From assembly GCF_907165205.1 (NCBI RefSeq), contig NC_058190.1, positions 29,167,345-29,231,344 of the forward strand: a DNA stretch of 64,000 bases, in the 5' to 3' direction. Position numbers and translations under genes: made by a program. Source of the DNA: Coccinella septempunctata (Eukaryota; Arthropoda; Insecta; Coleoptera; Coccinellidae). Positions 55,424 through 64,000 of this stretch are shown here, one piece after another (within the stretch, counting starts at the first letter, position 1; the number at the start of each line of letters is the position of its first letter). The notes under the pieces are model-generated. The model was not told the DNA's origin, did not search any database, and saw only the letters and a program-made list of their open reading frames with translations.

Positions 55424-56416
55424 TATGACGTAGAAAAAGAGCTCAATGATGATTCCCTCTGCCAGTTCTTAAATGAAACACACTATCTCCAACAGCACGT
55501 CATTCTCTCAACTCAATTTTTGGAGTAGCAAAAACTATTCGAGAGCGAAATTGTAGAAGCGTATTTGTAAGTACCCTCTATATTATAAATTGTGGACAGT
55601 TTTAATCTAAAGAGGAGAAGTGTCATGTCCATATGAACATTTGATCTATATTTCAGGTGGAAAATAATTTCTATTAAAAAAAAAATATAATCCTTTTTTC
55701 TCAGTTTCTCATTACATTAATATATCTACTAAACACTGTGAAATGAACAGTATTGAGACTGAAGATTTCTGAGCAACCAAAACTTATTCACAGACAATTC
55801 CCTTCGCATGAAGAATTGAGCAAGGAGATTAATGAAAGCTGTTGTTCTTTCATTTGGCTGGGCCCTTGCAGAATATTTTGTTATTCCTTTCGAATCGCAG
55901 CCTTTGATCTCATTAACCTATCTCGAGAGTTTCTTAGTTTTAGAGCTAATAGGATAGAATCAGTTGAGTGCCTACCGTCATTAATCTCGTTACTCCTCAT
56001 TAAGGGTTAAGTACATACTTGGCCTGGCGATTTGTAAAAGACGTAATCGGCTCACGTTTTCAGAACTCTCATATTTTATGGTAATTCAATTACATGCCGC
56101 GAAATCAGGCACGTTTCTACGATTTCTCGACACTTTCCAATATTTCCATTACGAAGAAGTATAACTCTTCCCAGCACAGATCTCTCAAGAGAATTCTTAT
56201 ATTGTTCACTAACCTATACGTATTACATTTTTATATATTTTTGTATATATATGTGCAGGGTATCCGCCAGAAAAAGACTCATACTATGAAAAATCATTAG
56301 AAAATATTCAAGTTAAATATGTTCGGCATAAATCTTCAATAATTCGCTAATAAAATATGACCATTGTCAAAGCCCGAATTCAACCATATATAGGGTTAAA
56401 TTTGGGATTTGAAAAG
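55424..56416. other. Spacer without a recognisable gene
   Basis: Frames at 55753-56010 and 56094-56300 have no motif. No repeat match was found. Confidence 0.4.
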
Positions 56417-56655
56417 CTTTTTAATGATGCTTCATTAAATGGGTAGAAAAACAGAAAATGAAGCATTTTCAAAATGTGGCAACGCCGCTTTTGAGCTCTC
56501 AGAAATGATCTGTTTATAAAAAGAGCTCAAAGTTAGATATTCCTCATTTTCTGGCAAAAGCTGCGATTGGATAGCTAGAAAGACCAACTTACAGTATTTC
56601 GAATATTGGACCATTTTTGCTGAAAATTATCAAAAAATCCGAAACGGGCAATCTG
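56417..56655 (+). repeat. Direct repeat, copy 1
   Basis: This copy matches 57351-57605 in the same orientation. Shared blocks include TTTAATGATGC, GAAATGATCTGTT, AAGAGCTCAAAGTT and CATTTTTGCTGAAAATT. It is non-coding. Confidence 0.75.
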
Positions 56656-57350
56656 AGACACATCTATATTTATATGTATATCATCACATGCATAAAGCCA
56701 GATTTTTTGTTTGATTATTTGGATTAAGAGTCTGAAGCAATGTACAGTTCGAAGGAATGAAGGGATACTGGGATACTTTTATTCCAAGTAGGATAGGTAT
56801 TGCCCTTGATATGAGAGAACTAGAGCTAGATGTTTTGATAGAACAGTTCCAGGAGAGGAATTAGTTCAGAAATCTTATTACCAATATCTACTTATAAAAA
56901 TTCTTGAAATAAATAATGAATGGCATAACGAAATGGAATTATAAAGAGTGTTCAAAAATTCCTCCGTCATGAGCAGCACAACTCTTAAACCTACATTCTG
57001 AACGTATTTTCAACGAAATAAATTGTTGAGTTAGTTTTTAGCTTTCAAAATTATTTGCTTCATGTTATCGACAAAAGTCGGATTCATCACAAAGATATTA
57101 ATATAACAATCCTCCTACTCAACGAGATTTTTATACAACTTTGGAAAAGGCAACAATCGTAGTATACATATACAACATATTTCCTGGATAATTCTTCTTG
57201 TTGCTAGGAAACAGCAATAACTCCGAGAATTACATTAAAAATAAACAAAGCATAAAGCATTCAGAAAAATGAACAAACGAACCAAACACCTAGCTTTATG
57301 ACAGTGATGTAATACATGGTAAGATTCGGCATTCACACTATTTACAGAGC

Positions 57351-57605
57351 TTTTTAATGATGCCATTTAAAGTATCCCATTTGAAGAAAAAGGCAAAGTG
57401 ATGCATTTTCAGAACGTGGCAACACAGCTTATGACCTTCTAGAAATGATCTGTTCATAAAAGAGCTCAAAGTTGGATATTACTATTTTTTTTTGGTGAAA
57501 ACTCCAATTCGATGGCTACAAAGATATCCTACTCACAGTTTTTCGAATATTTGAGCATTTTTGCTGAAAATTTTCAATAAATCCAAAGCGGGAAATTCGA
57601 GATCC
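57351..57605 (+). repeat. Direct repeat, copy 2
   Basis: This is the second copy of the repeat at 56417-56655, about 935 bp downstream, with clear divergence and small indels. The ~700 bp between the copies holds nothing that I can recognise. Confidence 0.75.
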
Positions 57606-60600
57606 AAAAAAACTATTTATATTTGATTTCATCTCCTTAAGCTCTATTTAAATGTCGAATGAAATATGGGGTGTTCTATTAAAAAAACTCAAACTTTGTA
57701 TTGTCATTCTGTATACAATTAGTTAGTCTCATTGTATTAATTATTGAAGACTGATTTATCCAGAACAAATTTCACTTGAAAATTTTTTTGGTAATTTCTA
57801 TGGTTCCGCATATAAGGTATAGGGTATTTCGTTTGCGATTGCGGAGTTGAGCTTCAACCAAAGAGATAAATCCTTGTAAATTCTTTAAAATTTTCTGGAT
57901 GAATTTTCGTTCTTCAAATGGTTAGCCCTATAATTTATTTCGAATTTTCGCCAGAAATTTGTTTTTCAACGGGAGATTACAAAAACAAATCTGTATATGG
58001 AGCACTTTTGAAGCATGAATAACTCATGGTTTTCCAACTACGGAAAATGGTCGTTTGTAGACATCCCTGAGAAAAAAAATAATGCCCTTTACGCAATAGT
58101 GAAAATTAAAAGTGATATTACAGGAAATCACAAAATTGTTGAAAACTACATTTCTTCAAATTACAACCCCATTTTTTATAGCCGTAATGGGTGAAGGTGA
58201 AAAGAAAGGTAGATGTGGAAGCCACATGACTGTCCATATTTTCTGAGATACTCAAAATAAAACATTTTCGAAATGTATTCTTTACAGAAATTTATTTATC
58301 GACGTTGCGAATTGATTTTCAAGTGACTTTATTCAATCAATAATATTTATAAGTTTTCATTCCATTTCCACAAATGTTCTGCACACCTAGATTAATTATT
58401 TCTTAAAAACATCTTAAAATACTCTTATAATGTTTATTCTTGTTCAATAAATCTTGCTTTTATTGCCTGTTTTTATTGGTAATTTTTCGAAATGAAATAT
58501 TATCTCGAGTAGAATAGAGGATAATAAATTGAATATTTATTCGTGAATTGGGTTTATAGAAACAGTTTATTTCCACTTTTGTTTATATTTTGAGAAGAAT
58601 CAATGCTAGAAGAATAATAATATTTCTTTAATTCTTACAGTAATAAGACAGAACAGGCAGGATTAAAAACAGGTCAACATCTTCGAGGTGCCACAGGTAT
58701 CTACTTCAATTTTCCTAAATACAGTTAGAAAACGTCTAACATTGAAACGCTCGCTTGGAGGAATTCACTCACTCACAATTTCAAGCAGTTATTGGGGAAA
58801 ATCTCGTTTATCTAGAATTCTATAGGATGATAATGCACTGCCACGTAGACCAGGTGGTTGCTGTTGGAGAAGGATTTCCTCAATAAGTTGATTGAAATCA
58901 TGCAGAGAAGATGCCAATTTTCGATGCATGTGAAGGTCTCACTATGTGTTGAGGGTGAATAAAACTATGAATTTTTGAAATGTTCACATTTTCTGTTTTT
59001 CGTCTATTGTTAAACATCTTCGAGTATTGTATTTTCTCTACTCTGAATATATGATTCCTTTGAAATCTTATCAATTTTACCTGACAAACTCTGTATGAAC
59101 ATATTGTAAAAAGGAATGCTGTTTTTTGAAACAAAATAACAGCAGTTTATTCCTGAATGAATGAAATATTGGAATTAATTCTTTACCTTCTTTACAATCA
59201 CTTCAGGCCATGCATCAAGTGTATTTTCTATCCAGAAAAACGTGTTCTATTTCCAGCCTCAACTGCAATTAATTCAGCTGGTAATGAGGCATTACTGAAA
59301 GCGTTTCCCGCATGTCCTTCAACGCCCACAAAGTGCCGAGTTCTTCCTTGGATCACGACATTTTTTATGCCCTAAGTGTGACCCAATTGGTAACTCATTC
59401 AGTGGCAATCACGGTTTTTGTTTGGCCGCTGCTGACACATGGTTATCGGACACAGTGGATTTAATGTCGTGAAGCAAATTACGCTTCGACGTCATTATCG
59501 GACAAAGGATGCTGATTTATACCAGCAGCATCGGGGTCTGCAACGTTCCATCAAAATCCCTCATCCGTGAAAATTAGGTTGGAAGATGCGTTTAAGTATG
59601 GAAATCCTACGGCTCAATCGAAATATACATAAATGCAACACAGGAGCGTTTCCAGCCTATTGGCTTAGGGGGGGTAATTACAAAAAGGTAAAACTTTTAT
59701 TTCTTTTATACAAATACTCACTTCTTTGCCCTGTGTATATATATGATAGAATAAAAATCTTGGGTATGTTGACCACTTTATTACCTAGCAAACCGAGATC
59801 TTGCCGACGTTTCGAACTTACTATAATTATACAATTACTACAATTAAAAACAAAAGAACAATGAGAAACACGCCAAAAATAGTGGACGGTCTAAAACACT
59901 AGAATACAATTACAACGAAGTTTATGTATACATATATAAACAAAATAAAGTAAATATATTTGAAGCGAAAAAATACGAGAATTCGCCTCAATCTAAAAAT
60001 TAACACAATTAACATAACATTTTTCCTTTCTGACATTGAATGGTTTAATGGGGGCCTTTGAAGATTGCCATGAAGTATTGTTTTTGTGGATTTCTAAGTA
60101 ATTTCAAGATCAAGGTGAATTCTTACTTTTTCGCCTTCTCTTATATATGATTTATAAGATTATGAATTTGGTTTCTTGAAACAAAAACACAAATTGATTC
60201 ATCTGAAACAATGGACTTTTATTATTCACAAATTTCAGCATATTTAGTGAAATTGACAGACCTAAAACAATGAATCGACAATTAAATGTTAATGCTTCAC
60301 TATCTTCTTGAAAACACTTCTAAATCGATTAATATTTTAGCAATTCAACAATTCAAAAAACTCCGTCGTCATTTGCTGAATTTAAAATTCAAAAATTAAG
60401 AATTACTTCCTGTATTTCATTCCAAATGTTCATTTTTCATTTTTCAAACTATAATAGCAGATTTGCAGGTCACAAACGAGAAAATTATTTCATGACCAAC
60501 CGAGTGCTTCTATAGAACTGAATAGAACATAATTATATCGCGAGGCAGTATTTAGGAATAGTTCTAGTTCGCCATTTTCCCCAGCGAAACGGCTTGGAAA

Positions 60601-60639
60601 AATTTTTATTCTCACCTGAAAATACACAAAGATGAATGC
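57606..60639. other. Long spacer without a recognisable gene
   Basis: Most of it is A/T-rich with short frames. The block 59190-59590 is of balanced composition and has no repeats (frame 59157-59375 has no motif). The ORF at 59586-59864 also lacks motifs. No RNA gene was recognised. Confidence 0.4.
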
Positions 60640-61140
60640 TGTGGAGTTTATTTATTTAACATTAACAGGAATCCTAACAGGAAAACCCAATAACAATGAT
60701 TCACCAAAATACAAGAAAACAAATACCTACAATAATGATCATGAACATATATTACAAGACTAATAATAAGAGAGAAAAAGTTTAAAAATATCTTCTCTTT
60801 CTAATAATTTATACACGTATAAGCACACAGTCTTCTCCTAAAAAAAGCTTGTGAAGAGTTGAATATGTCAATGAAAAAGATATGCCAGTTATAAAATCGT
60901 GTAATTCTCAGAAAGGTGGAGTTGTAATACAATGATGTGCGGGCTCTCGGGATATAAAAAAGATCTCTACGGCGACCAGTAAAAACACGAGTATTGAAAT
61001 AAATTTCACGAACAAGGGGAAAATTGAAATGATTATTCATTATTCGAAATAAAAACATTTGATCGAGAATAACTCTTCGTTGCTCCAGGGTAATAATTTT
61101 GTACATTTTCAATCTTGTCTCATATGGACATGCTACCTGC
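60640..61140 (-). pseudogene. LINE relic, C-terminal end
   Basis: Within the minus frame 61382-60801, the part from about residue 80 onward (WQVACPYETRLKMYKIITLE, QRRVILDQMFLFRIMNN, YIPRARTSLYYNS, ITRFYNWH) follows the C-terminal pattern of insect LINE proteins, where a P.E.RL..L....L..RR block leads into a final hydrophobic segment. The first ~80 codons do not look like RT and are probably upstream unrelated DNA or another frame. The 3' side toward 60640 includes a TTTATTTATTTAAC stretch that may be the tail. The open frame is fairly long for a relic, so this may be a younger 5'-truncated copy. Confidence 0.65.
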
Positions 61141-61456
61141 CATCTTTTAACTTCATTTTTTTCGCCTTGCTTTGACATATTTGATACTTTTAATATATAA
61201 TATATTTTTTTCTCAGTAAGAGTTCGACACTGTGAGCAGAAACATGTGCCTTGTTCTATTCTTGTTCTTGCGTGAACCGAAATAAGTTTCTTTATATTTA
61301 TCTCTATACGAACGGTTGAATATTTGTTTTTCCTGAAAAAATTTCTCGAATGAGAAACTTTGCACAATTCCAGAATAACCATGCACTGCTACCATAACTG
61401 CAAGTTATGAGTACTTGAACATCTTGAATTCTTCCATATTCATTTAACAGCCTGTA
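61141..61456. other. Sequence upstream of the LINE relic
   Basis: The open minus frame of the LINE relic extends through here, but without any recognisable RT motif. Confidence 0.4.
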
Positions 61457-62332
61457 TACAGGATGAGTCGAAAATGTGTACTAAGTTTTCTGGGGGTGAT
61501 AGTACATTGAAAAATAAGTATAGTTTTCTAAATAAAGTCATGGTCCAAAATGCATATTCACGGCCGTGTGCACCGACTCATTTGAGGCGAGATTAATGTT
61601 ACTAATGTTATAGCGGTTACCATAGAAATCACCGAATTAACGTTAATCCTGTCTTAAATAAGTCGGTGCAATCGAGTTCAAGGGAGATACATCCTTCCAA
61701 AGTTGATCGAATTAAAAAAATTTCCCCGCATAACTTCTAGACGGTGAATGCCACCAGATTGAAATTTCGTGCATAAATGTATGTTGCAAAAATACTTTTT
61801 TCACACCTCCACATTTTTGATATTGTTATAAAGGGTGTTTTTAGAAAGTGTGTCATAATTTTTTTGGGACAACATCTTTCGTTGTATTCGATTTGGTGAA
61901 AAAAATTGAAGCATTTGAGGAAGCGAAGAAAATTACATGAAAAAGATACACTTATATCATCGACAAAATTAAGAACAGAATTTCTTATAGCCTGATAAAA
62001 TATTGTTATCGATCAATCTCGCGATGAATGAATCTGCCTGCTGACATCATGTGACTACAGAAGCTCGACAACAATCGAGTATTTGTATTTGGATAAGAGT
62101 ATCTTTTTATGTTATTTTCGTCGCTTCATCGAATGCTTCAATTTTTAACGAAAACAACGGAAGAAGTCACAGAAAATTCATGAATCGTACTCTTAAAACA
62201 ACCTTTATAAAAATATCAGAAATATAGAAGTGTAATAAAATTTTTTTCAACTACATACATTTTTACTTATTTTTTTTATGTACTATGACCCACAGAAAGC
62301 TTGGTTGCTACACATTTTTGAGTCAACCTGTA
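61457..62332. mobile_element. TIR element with a nested MITE in the left arm
   Basis: The left end TACAGGATGAGTCGAAAATG and the right end, read inward TACAGGTTGACTCAAAAATG, match over ~75 bp with TA borders. A second inverted pair lies further in (about 61815-61975 against 62080-62220). The left arm is longer by about 240 bp, part of which is the nested MITE at 61569-61670. It is non-coding. Confidence 0.8.
61569..61670. mobile_element. 102-bp nested MITE
   Basis: The ends are TGCACCGACTCATTTGAG on the left and its partner ending AAATAAGTCGGTGCA on the right, imperfect over ~30 bp. It sits inside the left arm of the larger element and is absent from the right arm. Confidence 0.7.
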
Positions 62333-63095
62333 TATACGACGAAGCTGATATCACACAATGTGAATGTGAATTATAAATTCTCATCAGATATCAGACATAA
62401 TTAATGAACATGTTACAATGCCCCTTAACAATTTTTGATTAAATATGGACGTAAAAATAAGAATCAATTTCAGCAGCGAATAGCCCTCGGAATAGCCTCA
62501 TCATTGTCCTCATGTACCTCTGGGAACATTCGACCATACGACACCTCACTTGAGCTTTGGACAAATCGCGATAAAAATTTGTACGAACTTTTCTGCTATC
62601 CTCAACAGTGCTCAAAGTATTGCCTTGGGGATAATCAAGTTTCTAACAATTTGGACAAACCAACAAAACAGGGCCGGCGGAATCCTCATAGAAAGCAGCA
62701 GAATTGGGTTAATTGATCGTCTGGAACTCCGGCAACTTGAACTACTTTTGACGCCTCCAGCGACAGGGAACGGAAACTCTAAGTGGACTATCGTTTTAAC
62801 GTTGGGTTGGGCAGAAACCGGAGTTTGATATTGAAGAACATGATGGGGTGAGCGCCGTTGAAAGACTGATTAAAGGAAATGGAAAGGGTGGACAAGATGA
62901 TGATGGATAAATGCGGATGAATTTATAGAAAGACGGGCACCATATTTCCATTTCAATCTCGGTGGAAATATGTATTGACATATATTATTTCTTTCTTCAA
63001 CGGTTTTATCATTATTTTAGGAAAAAATCTGTAATATCCTTGTCGTATTTTCCAGGTCACTGTTTTATATCATAAAGATTGCACTACATCTGGTG
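62333..63095. other. Spacer with overlapping short frames
   Basis: Two plus-strand frames (62435-62716 and 62550-62828) overlap each other and show no known motif. Composition around 62480-62900 is less A/T-rich. I do not call a gene. Confidence 0.4.
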
Positions 63096-64000
63096 AATAG
63101 ATAGATAGATAGATAGATACTTTATTGATTCCAAACAATTACAATGAAAGAGGAACAGGTCAAAACAACAACACAATACATTAGGTGAGTACAGGTCTGT
63201 GTTTACAGTAGTCCCTGAACTCAGCAAGATTATAGGGTTCACAATTCATTATGAAAGCATTTAGTGTTTTCTTAAATTTTCTAATACAAGAAATGTACCT
63301 GAAAGAGGGAGGAAGGACATTAAATAGATTTACTGCCATACATTCTACAGATCTTTCTCTCAAAGTTGTTACACGAAAAGGTACATGAAATGCTTCTATT
63401 TTCCTTGTGTTATTAACATTCCTAAACTTATCAAAATAATGAGAATGCTTAAAGAAAAAAACTAGTAATTTAAAAATATACAACCCATGGGCTGTTAAAA
63501 TATTATTTAACCTAAACAAGCCTCTGCAAGAGTCTCTATATCCTAGGAATAACATTGTTCTCAAGGCCTTCTTCTGTATAATAAAAATTTCATTCATAAA
63601 TGATGAACTACCCCAGAAAATTATACCATAGGAGAGAAGAGAATGGAAATTAGCATAGTATACCGATTTCAGATATCTTAAATCGAGTATACCTCTGAGC
63701 ATGAAGAGAGTATAGCATGCAAAGTTAAGTCTCTGACCAAGCTTATCCGTGTGAGGTCCCCATTTCAGGTGCCTGTCGAGAATGATTCCCAGGAATCGAA
63801 CCTGATCGTGTACCTCGATTCGACCATCCAAAATATCAATTGACTTGGGATAAGTCTGCCTGGATTTGTCGCTATGGAAAAATAAACATTGTGTCTTATT
63901 GATGTTTAGAACCAGATTATGAGCACACAACCATTCCCTTACAATGGTGAGCAGATTAGCTGCCTCATTTATAGTTGATGTGATAATATGAGATTTTATC
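63096..64000 (-). mobile_element. LINE with (TATC)n 3' tail, running off the window end
   Basis: The element lies on the minus strand. Its 3' end is a TATC-type microsatellite at 63096-63119, reached directly after AATAAAG. The coding part continues beyond 64000. Confidence 0.9.
63181..63930 (-). CDS. LINE polyprotein C-terminal part (reverse transcriptase thumb and tail), partial
   Basis: This open frame of 249 codons is the least damaged coding sequence in the window. It begins just behind the expected RT active site with LNINKTQCLFFHSDKSRQ. It then shows DQVRFLGIILDRHLKWGPHT, the SYGIIFWGSS block, IIQKKALRTMLFLGYRDSCR, and a C-terminal stretch with FNVLPPSFRYISCIRKFKKT before the stop near the 3' tail. 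In the last ~70 bases of the window the frame seems to continue upstream toward the RT core. The pattern is the same as in the LINE at 19291-20900 (LFGLQRRAFRVMSQLGYRDY), so both probably belong to one broad clade. Intact catalytic residues cannot be judged because the core lies outside. Confidence 0.85.
   Translation of the reverse strand: MCAHNLVLNINKTQCLFFHSDKSRQTYPKSIDILDGRIEVHDQVRFLGIILDRHLKWGPHTDKLGQRLNFACYTLFMLRGILDLRYLKSVYYANFHSLLSYGIIFWGSSSFMNEIFIIQKKALRTMLFLGYRDSCRGLFRLNNILTAHGLYIFKLLVFFFKHSHYFDKFRNVNNTRKIEAFHVPFRVTTLRERSVECMAVNLFNVLPPSFRYISCIRKFKKTLNAFIMNCEPYNLAEFRDYCKHRPVLT

Noticed and set aside
61141..61382. N-terminal 80 codons of the 193-codon minus frame
   Set aside because: No RT or other motif is found; the LINE-like part starts near residue 80.
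1..64000. tRNA and rRNA genes
   Set aside because: I looked for the T-arm consensus GGTTCGA-type box with a matching acceptor stem and for rRNA core motifs and found none; a covariance-model scan would be decisive.

Overview
This is a gene-poor, AT-rich stretch of an animal nuclear genome, almost certainly an insect and perhaps a beetle. The reasons are the insect-type Tc1, mariner and pogo relics, the Jockey/CR1-like non-LTR retrotransposons, and the many TA-flanked elements ending in TACAGGGT. I see no bacterial-style operon, no rRNA or tRNA gene, and no open reading frame that I can defend as an intact host gene. Nearly every recognisable protein similarity belongs to a decayed transposon, so the window reads as intergenic or intronic DNA built by nested mobile elements.

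Layout. 1-649 is the right part of a ~1.4 kb TIR element, here called family A, which recurs at 28741-30149 and 52481-53901 and, truncated and inverted, at 48232-49400. 1202-2657 is a long foldback element with a shorter relative at 46885-47471. 2743-3123 is a small palindromic element abutting a 5.3 kb TIR element (3119-8449) with no coding capacity that I can recognise. That large element carries the most unusual structure here: a 1.7 kb array (about 6240-7960) in which a GGCATC box is followed again and again by different short stem-loops, part of it amplified into 66-bp and 73-bp higher-order repeats. 8990-10040 holds two LINE relics. 11639-13007 is a mosaic of small repeats. 13853-15317 is a Tc1/mariner-superfamily relic and 15464-17779 a pogo-like element with a PHD-like remnant.

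19291-22085 holds two LINE relics on the minus strand. 24456-25654 is a Tc1 element with perfect 25-bp TIRs and an internally deleted transposase. 25917-26520 has small palindromic repeats. 30450-30910 is a Jockey relic, 31986-32545 a tandem repeat, and 32886-33126 a group of perfect palindromes. 33367-34111 is a transposase-bearing element that abuts an older Tc1 relic. 36440-37640 is a Jockey-like LINE and 39231-40400 a mariner. 41517-42925 has inverted arms around a fragment with an LTGCD motif. 45864-46140 is another transposase scrap.

The distal part has a CpG-rich MITE (52191-52370), a 746-bp nearly complete palindrome (54678-55423), direct repeats near 56.4 and 57.4 kb, a LINE 3' end (60640-61140), a nested TIR element (61457-62332) and a LINE that runs off the window end (63096-64000). 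A few blocks with more balanced composition and no repeats (for example 23440-23960, 27590-27910, 47520-48230 and 59190-59590) could be conserved non-coding DNA, but that cannot be decided from one sequence.

No genes work together here in the usual sense. The shared theme is inverted repetition: at least a dozen elements can fold back on themselves, so if transcribed they would yield long hairpin RNAs.
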